From: Clostridia bacterium
Lineage (GTDB): Bacteria > Bacillota > Clostridia > Lachnospirales > Anaerotignaceae
Assembly: GCA_022786605.1 (NCBI GenBank)
Contig: JALFWW010000004.1
Span: 1-64,000 of the forward strand
Direction: 5' to 3'
DNA: 64,000 nucleotides
In this document: one piece after another, positions 36,728 through 44,739 of the stretch
Position numbering within the stretch: the stretch's first letter is position 1
Layout: each line of letters opens with the position of its first letter
Position numbers and translations under genes: made by a program
The notes under the pieces: model-generated
The model's input: only the letters and a program-made list of their open reading frames with translations
What the model was told of the DNA's origin: nothing
Database searches by the model: none

Positions 36728-36757
36728 AAGCATGTGTTTTCCAAAAAACACATGCTT
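36728..36757 (-). terminator. Terminator of the GHL10 gene
   Basis: A 13-bp perfect stem AAGCATGTGTTTT / AAAACACATGCTT has a 4-nt loop and a U-run on the minus strand, 33 bp after the stop. Confidence 0.92.
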
Positions 36758-36790
36758 TCATTGGCACTATCTATCAACCTCAATATTGAT

Positions 36791-38434
36791 TCAGGCTTTG
36801 TATCCCGTTGTTGTGTCAATACCGATGGTTGCAGTGGATTCATCCCATGTTACACCAAAATCCACCAGTTTCGCAATATCACGAAGTTTATAATAGGTAT
36901 AATCATGGATGGTATATGCTGTCGCACTTTGAGGATCACCATCTACATACAATTTTGCGGTAGAAGGTGTTGCTGTGGTATCACTGCCCTGCTGTACAGC
37001 GCCTTCCGTACCGTTGATGGTATAAGGAATCCCCCTTTGCAAATGGATTGCCTGATCCTCTTCCACCCAAACCGTATCAAATTTTTTGTCTGTGGCTGTC
37101 AGCGCTTTTGCAATGTCACGAAGTTTGAAATAGCTGTAGTCATCAATGGTATAGACTTCCATTTCCACTGTTTTGCCGTCAATCTGCAAATTCGCACGAC
37201 CGGCGTAGGCAGTTTTCTTCTCTGTATTGGTCTGTGGAGGTTCCTGTTTATCTGGAACGGAAACTGTTGGTGTATCCGCCTCTTTCGCAGAATAATATGC
37301 TTTCAGCGCCGTCGCGCAGCCCTGTCTGTCGTTCAATAGATCACGAAGACTAAAGAAGAAACTGCCATCTACATTTTTGTATTTTTCGTTGATCTGCATT
37401 TCTTTTACAATCTCAGAAGCAACAGAATCTTTGTAAATACCCTGACCAATATATAAGTCTACATCAGTGCCTTCTACCAGGTCATTCCACCATTTCACCA
37501 ATGTTTCATAATCGGCGGCACTGTTTCCTGTTTCCCAGTAAATCTGAGGTACAATATAATCTACCCAGCCTTTTTCCACCCATTCTTTGGCATCGCCATA
37601 AACGGTGTAGTAGCCTTCAGAGCCTTTGGTAGCAGAACCGGCAGGATCAGAGGAACTGTTTTTCCAGATACCCATGGGGCTGATGCCAAATTCTACAGAA
37701 CTGTCAATGCTTTCAATGCGCTTGGAAACCATCTTAATCAAATCATTGACATGCTCACGGCGTTCATTTGCCGCACTGCCATCTCTGCCTTCTCCTTCCG
37801 GCAGAGGATAATTGGAGGGATAGAAATAATCATCAAAGTGGATTGCATCCACGTCATAATTTTCCACAACTTCCGCTACGGTGTCGGTGATATACGCTTT
37901 CACTTCATCTTTCGCTGGGTTATAGTACATAGCGTTATTATAAGTCAAAATCCAATCAGGATGTTTTCTTGCCATGTTATCCGCGGACAATGCAGACAAA
38001 TCCACACCGGAAGTGGTGATACGATAAGGATTCATCCATGCGTGAAATTCCATTCCACGTTTATGGGTTTCCTCGATCATAAACGCCATAGGGTCATAAC
38101 CAGGGTCTTTCCCTTGAGTGCCCGTCAAAACAGCGCTCCATGGATTCAGCTCTGATTTATAAAAAGCGTCACCCTTTGGACGAACCTGCACCACAACGGT
38201 ATTCAGTCCCAATGCCTGCGCCTGATCCAGTTTCTGGATAAACTCCGCTTTCTGCGCTTCTGGGTTATTCTGTGTGGAAGGATAATCCGCACTGTAAACA
38301 GTGGAAATCCAAACCGCCCGCATATCTTCATCGGCTTTGGGTGTTGCACCATAAGCGGCAAAACTTCCCAAACTTCCCATGATCAATACAGCACCTAAAA
38401 AGGCAGCTGTCAACCGCTTCATCCATTTTTTCAT
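36791..38434 (-). CDS. GHL10-family glycosidase-like protein with stalk domains
   Basis: 547 residues from ATG 38434, 8 nt after AAGGAG. The signal peptide (KRLTAAFLGAVLIMGSLGSF) is followed by a GH10-like TIM barrel of the PF02638 type (about 40-345: MRAVWISTVYSADYPST, VVVQVRPKGDAFYKS, FHAWMNPYR, VDAIHFDDYFYP, YIVPQIYW). At the C-terminus two copper-amine-oxidase-N-like stalk domains repeat (NLQIDGKTVEMEVYTIDDYS and KLYVDGDPQSATAYTIHDYT, each followed by YFKLRDIAK or YYKLRDIAK). It is predicted to be exported and to act on envelope or dietary polysaccharide; the substrate is unknown. Confidence 0.88.
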   Translation of the reverse strand: MKKWMKRLTAAFLGAVLIMGSLGSFAAYGATPKADEDMRAVWISTVYSADYPSTQNNPEAQKAEFIQKLDQAQALGLNTVVVQVRPKGDAFYKSELNPWSAVLTGTQGKDPGYDPMAFMIEETHKRGMEFHAWMNPYRITTSGVDLSALSADNMARKHPDWILTYNNAMYYNPAKDEVKAYITDTVAEVVENYDVDAIHFDDYFYPSNYPLPEGEGRDGSAANERREHVNDLIKMVSKRIESIDSSVEFGISPMGIWKNSSSDPAGSATKGSEGYYTVYGDAKEWVEKGWVDYIVPQIYWETGNSAADYETLVKWWNDLVEGTDVDLYIGQGIYKDSVASEIVKEMQINEKYKNVDGSFFFSLRDLLNDRQGCATALKAYYSAKEADTPTVSVPDKQEPPQTNTEKKTAYAGRANLQIDGKTVEMEVYTIDDYSYFKLRDIAKALTATDKKFDTVWVEEDQAIHLQRGIPYTINGTEGAVQQGSDTTATPSTAKLYVDGDPQSATAYTIHDYTYYKLRDIAKLVDFGVTWDESTATIGIDTTTGYKA

Positions 38435-38665
38435 TATCAAGACTCCTTCTATTCTAAATACATATTATTTCGCCTGTTCACAAAATATTCTGAACATTTT
38501 CCCGAAAATACGATATATTATCACAACATCTTGTGTCAGTCTATTGTAACACACTTTTGCTCCACAGAAAATTACGTTTTTATTACAATCCCGACAAAAA
38601 AGCATTGCATAATCCTTTGTTTTATATTAGCATATAGAGAAAATCAATCAAACGGGGTGATATTT

Positions 38666-39913
38666 ATGATGCGTTACGGGCTCATCGGTGAGAAATTAGG
38701 ACACAGCTTTTCCAAGATCATACACGAGAAACTGGCAGATTATACCTATGATCTGATCCCTCTTTCTTTGGAGGAGTTGGATACCTTTCTGCGCAAAAAA
38801 GAATTCAGTGCCATCAATGTAACCATTCCCTATAAGGAAACCGTCATTCCCTACTTAGACGAAATAGACCCGAAAGCCGCGAAAATGGGCGCAGTCAACA
38901 CGGTTGTACAGCACAACGGGAAACTTTACGGATATAATACCGATTATTTTGGCTTTCGTTATATGCTGGAACACAACGACATCCAGATTGCAGGCAAAAA
39001 AGTGCTTGTCTTAGGCAGAGGCGGGGCTTCCAAGGCTGTGCTGGCTGTGCTGGAGGATATGGGCGCAGCAGAAGTTCTCACGGTATATTATAAGCATGCT
39101 GCCGACGCCATTACATACGAAACATGCTATACTCTCCATACAGACGCACAGGTCATCATCAATACAACACCCGTTGGTATGTATCCCAAAGCAGGGCAAA
39201 CACCCATCGACTTATCGCACTTCTCCAAATTGGAAGCTGTTGCTGATATTGTATACAATCCCCTGCGAACACGACTTGTTTTAGAGGCAAAAGAAAAAGG
39301 CTGCAAAGCCATTGGCGGACTGGAAATGCTGGTGGGGCAGGCAAAATATGCTGTCGAGATATTCCTTGATAAGCCCTTGCCAGAAGATTCTATTGCAGCT
39401 ATTTATAAAGAATTATCAGCAGAACGGACCAATCTTGTGCTGATCGGCATGTCTGGCTGCGGAAAAACCACTTTAGGAAAACAGGCTGCGGAAAAATTAG
39501 GAAAAACATTCGTAGATACTGACGCTGAAATCGTTAAACGCATAAAAATGCCTATTGCAGATTATTTCGCAGCATACGGAGAGGATGCTTTCCGCAACAT
39601 AGAATCTGAAGTTGTACGGCAAGTTTCCGCACAAAATAATCTGGTCATTTCCACTGGTGGCGGTGTCATCAAAAATTCTGAAAATATCCAATGGTTAAAA
39701 GGCAACGGAACCATTTTCTGGATACAGCGTGATCCCGAATTGCTGCAAAGCGGCAATGGTCGCCCTTTGGCACCAGATCAGGAAGCTGTTCATAAACTCT
39801 ACAAGGAGCGTCTGCCCCTTTATACAGCCGCAGCAGAAATTGTGGTTCAAAACAACGAAAACATAGAAAAAGCTTCGCAAAGAATTTGCACGGCATTTTC
39901 TCAATTATCCTAA
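38666..39913 (+). CDS. aroE-aroK: Bifunctional shikimate dehydrogenase / shikimate kinase
   Basis: 415 residues from ATG 38666 (GGGGTGA upstream). Residues 1-245 are AroE: GEKLGHSFSKIIHEKL, AINVTIPYKE, GAVNTVV, YGYNTDYFGF, VLGRGGASKAVLAVL and a late GLEMLVGQAKYAVEIF. Residues 255-415 are AroK: Walker A LIGMSGCGKTTLGK, DTDAEIVKRI, FRNIESEVVR, STGGGVI and GRPLAP. The fusion joins two consecutive shikimate-pathway steps, dehydroshikimate to shikimate to shikimate-3-phosphate. It is divergent from the GHL10 gene and followed 18 bp later by a small membrane protein gene. Confidence 0.95.
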   Translation: MMRYGLIGEKLGHSFSKIIHEKLADYTYDLIPLSLEELDTFLRKKEFSAINVTIPYKETVIPYLDEIDPKAAKMGAVNTVVQHNGKLYGYNTDYFGFRYMLEHNDIQIAGKKVLVLGRGGASKAVLAVLEDMGAAEVLTVYYKHAADAITYETCYTLHTDAQVIINTTPVGMYPKAGQTPIDLSHFSKLEAVADIVYNPLRTRLVLEAKEKGCKAIGGLEMLVGQAKYAVEIFLDKPLPEDSIAAIYKELSAERTNLVLIGMSGCGKTTLGKQAAEKLGKTFVDTDAEIVKRIKMPIADYFAAYGEDAFRNIESEVVRQVSAQNNLVISTGGGVIKNSENIQWLKGNGTIFWIQRDPELLQSGNGRPLAPDQEAVHKLYKERLPLYTAAAEIVVQNNENIEKASQRICTAFSQLS

Positions 39914-39931
39914 TACGGCAGGTGGTCTATC

Positions 39932-40453
39932 ATGCATAAATTAGAGCAATGCTATCCTTGGCTTTTGCCATTGGCTGGCTTACTGTGTATTCTTTTTCCT
40001 GAAAAAATCGTTTTCTTTCTTCCGACCTTGCTGGGTATTTTGATGATGCTGACAGGCATTGCAGGTGGTTTCTTCTTTTTGAAGGCACCAGAAACCACAC
40101 ATCATCAGGAAAAAGCATCCAACACCATTTTATTTGTTATGGGATTGGCTTTTCTCCTTTCTCAGGAAAAATCCCTGTATCTTATGGGCATCACCTGGGG
40201 ATTGATGGGCTTGGAAAAAGTCAGCCATCATTTGACACATTTTCTGGAAGCACGCAGTCAAAAACGTCCTTCTTTTAAAATACTGATCTTTACATTGTTG
40301 GAGCTTTGCTTAGCACTTGCATTGCTGTTTGAGCCCTTTGAAAAGATTACATTTCACATTCTCCTTCTTGGTATCGAAATCATTTCCGTTTCTCTTCAAG
40401 GTGAAAGTCCCGCAAAGCATCTGATGCAAATGCGATTTTACAAAAAGCACTAA
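39932..40453 (+). CDS. Small multi-pass membrane protein (DUF308-like)
   Basis: 173 residues with five or six hydrophobic helices in pairs (LLPLAGLLCILFPEKIVFFL, then GILMMLTGIAGGFFFL, ILIFTLLELCLALALLFEPF), a pattern like HdeD/DUF308 proteins. It is 18 bp after aroE-aroK and probably co-transcribed. Function unknown; the DUF308 assignment is tentative. Confidence 0.65.
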   Translation: MHKLEQCYPWLLPLAGLLCILFPEKIVFFLPTLLGILMMLTGIAGGFFFLKAPETTHHQEKASNTILFVMGLAFLLSQEKSLYLMGITWGLMGLEKVSHHLTHFLEARSQKRPSFKILIFTLLELCLALALLFEPFEKITFHILLLGIEIISVSLQGESPAKHLMQMRFYKKH

Positions 40454-40489
40454 AAAAATCCCCTGTTTCAATCAAACAGGGGATTTTTT
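40453..40489. terminator. Bidirectional terminator between convergent genes
   Basis: A 16-bp perfect stem AAAAAATCCCCTGTTT / AAACAGGGGATTTTTT with a 5-nt loop. Its right edge touches the XRE stop codon and its left edge touches the stop of the membrane protein gene. Confidence 0.92.
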
Positions 40490-40689
40490 CAGTCAAAGAC
40501 AAACAATTCTTCAATGGGTGTTTCCACAACGCGGGAAATATCAATGGCAAGTTTCAAAGAAGGATTGTATTTTCCCGCTTCCAGCCGCATGATGGTTTCT
40601 CGCCGCACGCCTACTTTTTCCGCCAACTGTTCTTGGGTCAAATTTTTCAGCAAGCGATACTTTTTCAAATTACAGATAAATTCCGCCAT
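40489..40689 (-). CDS. XRE-family HTH regulator, 66 aa
   Basis: 66 residues, nearly all one helix-turn-helix domain ([20 protein letters not shown], then [19 protein letters not shown]). This is the single-domain type usually paired with a small membrane protein. It starts 1 bp after the upstream gene's stop, with GGAGGAACGG as the ribosome site. It probably represses its own two-gene operon through the repeats at 41061-41141. Confidence 0.9.
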   Translation of the reverse strand: MAEFICNLKKYRLLKNLTQEQLAEKVGVRRETIMRLEAGKYNPSLKLAIDISRVVETPIEELFVFD

Positions 40690-40690
40690 A

Positions 40691-41041
40691 TTACCGTTCC
40701 TCCAGCCAGTATAATTTCACAGAATACACCAGAACCAATACCACATAGGCAATGACTGCCAAAATAAATGTGATTTCCAAATTATCCGCAAACAATCCGA
40801 TGATCCAAATAGCAGCAAGAAGGAAAAGAGCAATCCGCCCCATAAAAGCAAGTGCCGTTTTTTGATCTTCCAGATAACGCTCATCTGCCCGATCCCCTTG
40901 AATCCGCCCTACAAAAAAATACCCAAAGAAAGCAAAGAAACCTAAATACGTAAGATTTGTGATTTCCCCTGTCATAAAATAACGGCAGGCGAAAAATCCC
41001 AAAAAACCAAGAAAACCCATATAAAATTTTTTTCTGATCAT
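40691..41041 (-). CDS. DUF3796-like small membrane protein
   Basis: 116 residues from ATG 41041 (AGAGGTG upstream). Helices: [54 protein letters not shown], and [19 protein letters not shown], with a conserved-looking GDRADERY cytoplasmic loop. Pairing with a 66-residue XRE protein is typical of this family. Function unknown. Confidence 0.75.
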   Translation of the reverse strand: MIRKKFYMGFLGFLGFFACRYFMTGEITNLTYLGFFAFFGYFFVGRIQGDRADERYLEDQKTALAFMGRIALFLLAAIWIIGLFADNLEITFILAVIAYVVLVLVYSVKLYWLEER

Positions 41042-41060
41042 ACAAAACACCTCTTTCATT

Positions 41061-41141
41061 AGTGATATATTTGTCTCTTCATGATATAAATATATCACTC
41101 TTAAGTTCTCTTGTCAACAAAAATAGTACAAATATATCACT
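41061..41141 (-). promoter_or_regulatory. Promoter with three 14-bp operator repeats
   Basis: Minus-strand TTGACA (41112-41117)-N17-TATATT (41089-41094). A 14-mer AGTGATATATTTGT occurs at 41061-41074. It recurs inverted at 41086-41099 (one change, overlapping the -10 box) and inverted again at 41128-41141 (exact, upstream of the -35). The layout is that of an autoregulated XRE operon. Confidence 0.85.
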
Positions 41142-41173
41142 TTTTGAGATTTATTTATCACATATTAACACCG

Positions 41174-41205
41174 AAAAAAGCCCATGACATCGTCATGGAC
41201 TTTTT
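41174..41205 (-). terminator. Terminator of the HD-domain gene
   Basis: AAAAAAGCCCATGAC / GTCATGGACTTTTT stem with one mismatch, 16 bp past the stop, with U-runs on both strands. Confidence 0.85.
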
Positions 41206-41220
41206 CTTGGGTTCGTTCAA

Positions 41221-41745
41221 TTAAGGCTGTACCACAGCACGTCTTTTGAATATCTTTGCAGATTTTTTTTCGGCAACTTCGAAAACGGCAGAAATCTTAT
41301 CGACAAAAGTCAGCACATAAGATTCAACATAGCGGGGAGGCACCGGTGTACAGGGCCACATATGTTTCAAAATCGCGTCGGTTTCCACTTTATTTAATTC
41401 TGTAATTTTTTTCGCGTTGTCATAGGCAACCCGAGGGTGCCAAGCGGCATGATTGGAGCGAATGGCTTTTTTCGTTCTCCAATCATAGAAAAACAAATCA
41501 TGCAGCAAGCCCGCTCTTGCAGCAGAACGATAATCCCAACCCATACGGTAGCAAATCAAAAAGCTGTAATAGGATACATTTATGCTGTGCTGTAAACGGC
41601 TGGTATCGCAGTGCTGTACGTGGTTATCCATTTTCTGTACCATATCATGCGTCAAAAGGTCTTCAACGCATGCTTTGTACTCTGCCAGCAAAGAATCCTC
41701 ATCCGGTCTGCTAAAGTCTTTTCTTGAACCAATCGCTTTGTGCAT
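41221..41745 (-). CDS. HD-domain phosphohydrolase
   Basis: 174 residues. The HD motif is split as QHSINVSYYSF, AARAGLLHDLFFYDW and later ILKHMWP, giving the metal-binding His...HD...H..D order (VLTFVDKISA). It is a predicted phosphohydrolase of unknown substrate, standing alone with its own promoter and terminator. Confidence 0.85.
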   Translation of the reverse strand: MHKAIGSRKDFSRPDEDSLLAEYKACVEDLLTHDMVQKMDNHVQHCDTSRLQHSINVSYYSFLICYRMGWDYRSAARAGLLHDLFFYDWRTKKAIRSNHAAWHPRVAYDNAKKITELNKVETDAILKHMWPCTPVPPRYVESYVLTFVDKISAVFEVAEKKSAKIFKRRAVVQP

Positions 41746-41763
41746 TTACGTCTTTCCTTCCTT

Positions 41764-41799
41764 GTAAATTCATGTAAACTTAATTTACATAATTATTAT
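41764..41799 (-). promoter_or_regulatory. -10 box and inverted repeat upstream of the HD gene
   Basis: A perfect minus-strand TATAAT (41794-41799) is followed by an inverted repeat GTAAATT-N11-AATTTAC (41764-41788) near the expected start of transcription. A -35 box is not clear. Confidence 0.4.
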
Positions 41800-41881
41800 A
41801 TCATGAAAGGTTTTCTGACGCTACAAAAATTAGAAAATTTTTTAAAATATTAAAACAAAATTTATTTGCTTTCTTTATGCA

Positions 41882-42235
41882 CTATTTCTCCTTCGGTCTG
41901 GCTACCAATGCCGCCAAAAAAGCAAACAGAATCACTGCGGTAAGCCCTCCTGCCGCAGCCTTGATTCCTCCAGTAAAAACACCAAAAATCCCCATGGCAT
42001 CCACTTCGTTTTTCACCTCTGCCGCAAGACGGTTGCCAAATCCTGTCAATGGCACTGTTGCGCCTGCTCCGGCAAAATCAACAAGTTTTTGATAAATGCC
42101 AAGACCACCCAGTACACAGCCGATACATACGAAAAGAACCAGTATTCTGGCAGGAGTCAGTTTTGTCCGATCAATGAGAATCTGTCCCAAAACACAGATC
42201 AATCCTCCCACAAGAAAGGCTTTTACATACATCAT
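41882..42235 (-). CDS. spoVAE: Stage V sporulation protein AE
   Basis: 117 residues with helices at 5-22, 30-50 and 85-110, plus the typical GAGATVPLTGFGNRLA loop also seen in SpoVAC. Part of the dipicolinate channel complex. Its ATG overlaps the spoVAD stop (ATGA). Confidence 0.93.
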   Translation of the reverse strand: MMYVKAFLVGGLICVLGQILIDRTKLTPARILVLFVCIGCVLGGLGIYQKLVDFAGAGATVPLTGFGNRLAAEVKNEVDAMGIFGVFTGGIKAAAGGLTAVILFAFLAALVARPKEK

Positions 42236-43257
42236 TTGCCTCTCCCCTTTCCGCTTTCTATGACAACACCATGGGCCACTGCCGGAATGGTCAGCCCAAG
42301 CACAGCAGAGTCAGCACTGAGCAAAGCACCTGTAGGGATAAAAAGCATCCGTTTGATTTCCCCGCTGCAAAGTTTCGGATAAAAATAGCCGCAGAATGTC
42401 ACCGCAGAACAGGCACATCCGCTGCCGCCGGAATGGGTATCTTGTGTTTCTCTGTCAAAAATGAGAATTCCACAGTCCGTATAATTTTCTGACATATCAT
42501 ATCCTTCTTTTGCCATCAATTCCACGACCAACTGATGCCCTACATAGCCCAAATCACCTGTAGCAATGATATCATAATCCTGTGGGGTACGTCCTGTTTC
42601 CCGAAAATGAGCAAGCAGCAAATCTACTGCCGCAGGTGCCATAGCCGCCCCCATATTTTGAGCATCGGTGATTCCCATATCAACGATCTTTCCCGTGGTG
42701 ACCATAGTAATCCGCGGTCCTTCTCCTTCTTTTGCCAAAACCACCGCACCATCACCGGTGACTGTTCTGGTGGCTGATTGTGGGCGTTGTATTCCCAATG
42801 GCAAAGGAAAACGAAACTGTTTTTCCGCCGCACAGAAATGGCTGGAAGCGCCGCCTAGAACATATTCCGCAAAACCACCGTCAATGAGCATTGCGCCCAC
42901 ACTCATGGCTTCTCCCATGGTAGAACATGCGCCAAAAAGTCCCAGGAAAGGAATGGGCATGTTTTTGATGCCAAAAGTTGTCCCCATACATTGATTCAGT
43001 AAATCTCCACAAAGAACATACTGTATATCCTCATGGGAAAGTCCTGCTTTATTCAATACCAATGCCATATTTTCCGCCACAAAACAGCTTTCCGCTTTTT
43101 CCCAGGAATCTTCTCCCATCATGGAATCTTCGGCTATTTCATCGAAATATTTTCCCAATGGTCCCTCCCCTTCTTTTTTCCCAACAGTAGATGCTGCTGC
43201 CCGTATCACAACAGGCTTTGAAAAAGCTACCGTTTGTCTGCCGATACGCTTTGTCAT
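42232..43257 (-). CDS. spoVAD: Stage V sporulation protein AD
   Basis: 341 residues from ATG 43257 (AAGGTGA upstream). Thiolase-like fold without membrane segments: QTVAFSKPVVIRAAASTVGK, DLLNQCMGTTFGIK, FGACSTMGEAM, GDLGYVGHQLV, HSGGSGCACSAV. SpoVAD binds dipicolinic acid at the membrane. It is coupled to spoVAE and 4 bp after spoVAC. Confidence 0.95.
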   Translation of the reverse strand: MTKRIGRQTVAFSKPVVIRAAASTVGKKEGEGPLGKYFDEIAEDSMMGEDSWEKAESCFVAENMALVLNKAGLSHEDIQYVLCGDLLNQCMGTTFGIKNMPIPFLGLFGACSTMGEAMSVGAMLIDGGFAEYVLGGASSHFCAAEKQFRFPLPLGIQRPQSATRTVTGDGAVVLAKEGEGPRITMVTTGKIVDMGITDAQNMGAAMAPAAVDLLLAHFRETGRTPQDYDIIATGDLGYVGHQLVVELMAKEGYDMSENYTDCGILIFDRETQDTHSGGSGCACSAVTFCGYFYPKLCSGEIKRMLFIPTGALLSADSAVLGLTIPAVAHGVVIESGKGRGK

Positions 43258-43261
43258 AAAA

Positions 43262-43711
43262 TCACCTTCCCAGAAAATAATAGCAAATGCCAACAACAAC
43301 GGATGTTAATGTACCATAGACGATGACTGGTCCCGCAATGACAAACATTTTCGCCCCCATACCCATGATAAGTCCCGCGTTGCGATATTCAATGGCAGGA
43401 GAAACCACAGAATTGGCAAAACCTGTAATGGGGACTTCTGTTCCGGCACCGCAGTATTTTCCTAATTTACTGTAAATCCCCATAGCCGTTAAAACAGCAG
43501 AAATAAATATCAGCGTAATAGAAACCAACAATAAGGCATTCTCATATTCGATACCAAGTGCCAAATACCTATTCTGCAAAAACTGTCCAAAAGTACATAT
43601 CAAACCACCAGAAAGGAATGCCATCAGACAATTTTTTGCCATAGGACTTTTGGGTGATGCCTTTTCCACCATAGCGGCATATTTTTTCTGCGCCTGTTCA
43701 TCTGTACGCAT
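43262..43711 (-). CDS. spoVAC: Stage V sporulation protein AC
   Basis: 149 residues with four hydrophobic helices and the CGAGTEVPITGFANSVVSPA loop that mirrors SpoVAE. SpoVAC is a mechanosensitive channel component for dipicolinate release at germination. It is the first gene of spoVAC-AD-AE. Confidence 0.94.
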   Translation of the reverse strand: MRTDEQAQKKYAAMVEKASPKSPMAKNCLMAFLSGGLICTFGQFLQNRYLALGIEYENALLLVSITLIFISAVLTAMGIYSKLGKYCGAGTEVPITGFANSVVSPAIEYRNAGLIMGMGAKMFVIAGPVIVYGTLTSVVVGICYYFLGR

Positions 43712-43736
43712 ATACTCACCTCATTTGTTTTCTCAT

Positions 43737-43765
43737 TAGTATTGCTTCTTTCCCGAAAAACATAC
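43737..43765 (-). promoter_or_regulatory. Candidate SigG promoter of spoVAC-AD-AE
   Basis: Minus-strand GTATG (43761-43765), 17-bp spacer, AATACTA (43737-43743). It fits the SigG pattern GNATR-N17-CATNNTA with one mismatch and lies 25 bp before the spoVAC start. Confidence 0.45.
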
Positions 43766-43867
43766 GGGTTCTTTTTTACAAAAAATTCATAGAAATTTTA
43801 CAACAATACATGAAAAAAGAAATGATTTCGATTATAATGAAATAAAAACAAAAAAGGAGTGAATGAA

Positions 43868-44674
43868 TTGGATCAACTGAGAAGTAAAAAAGGATTCATT
43901 TGTGATATGGACGGTGTCATTTACCATGGCAACCAGATTTTACCCGGTGTAAAGGAATTTATTGACTGGCTTTACAGAGAAGATAAAAAATTCCTGTTCC
44001 TGACAAACAACAGCGGCAAAACACCTCAGGAACTGCAGGAAAAGCTGTCTCGCATGGGGCTGCATGTAGACAAAAGCCATTTCTATACAAGCGCATTGGC
44101 AACGGCAAATTTCATTGCCACGCAGACACCCAACGCAAAGGTATTCGTCATTGGCGAACCAGGATTATACAATGCTTTATATGAAAAAGGCATCATTCTG
44201 GATGATACCTCACCAGACTATGTCGTTATCGGTGAATCTTACAGTTATAATTACGAAAATATTTGCCGTGCCGTACGTCATATTCAGAATGGCGCGCGTC
44301 TCATCGGTACCAATTCCGACTTGACTGGACCTACAGAACAGGGCATCATTCCCGCTTGCCGTGCCTTTGTGAAACCCATCGAAATGGTAACAGGAAAAGA
44401 AGCTTATTACATCGGTAAACCCAATCCTCTTATGATGCGTACAGGTCTGAACATGCTGGGCGTACACTCCAAAGAAGCTGCCATCATCGGTGACCGCATG
44501 GATACAGACATCGTTTCCGGTATCGAAAGTGGTTTGGATACCGTTTTGGTGCTTTCCGGTGTTTCCGACATGGAAACGGTGAAAACATTCCCTTACCGCC
44601 CTCGTCTGATCCTGAACGGTGTCGGAGAAATCCCTACACCTCCAAAAGCGGATAAAGGAGAAAAAGCAAAATAA
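43868..44674 (+). CDS. HAD-IIA phosphatase (NagD/Pho2-like)
   Basis: 268 residues from a TTG at 43868, 8 nt after AAGGAG; a GTG at 43859 overlaps that site. HAD motifs: nucleophile FICDMDGVIYHG, FLTNNSGKTP, the cap domain YVVIGESYSYNYENI, the lysine in YYIGKPNPLMM and IGDRMDTDIVSG. HAD-IIA members remove phosphate from small sugar phosphates or nucleotides. A -10 box TATAAT lies at 43833-43838. Confidence 0.9.
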   Translation: MDQLRSKKGFICDMDGVIYHGNQILPGVKEFIDWLYREDKKFLFLTNNSGKTPQELQEKLSRMGLHVDKSHFYTSALATANFIATQTPNAKVFVIGEPGLYNALYEKGIILDDTSPDYVVIGESYSYNYENICRAVRHIQNGARLIGTNSDLTGPTEQGIIPACRAFVKPIEMVTGKEAYYIGKPNPLMMRTGLNMLGVHSKEAAIIGDRMDTDIVSGIESGLDTVLVLSGVSDMETVKTFPYRPRLILNGVGEIPTPPKADKGEKAK

Positions 44675-44684
44675 AACCATAATA

Positions 44685-44730
44685 AAAAACACCCTATCGA
44701 GAGCTCACACTCTCACAAAGGGTGTTTTTT
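44685..44730. terminator. Bidirectional terminator between HAD and hom genes
   Basis: AAAAACACCCT / AGGGTGTTTTT with an inner GAGAG/CTCTC stem; U-runs on both strands serve the convergent genes. Confidence 0.88.
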
Positions 44731-44739
44731 TGATTTCAT

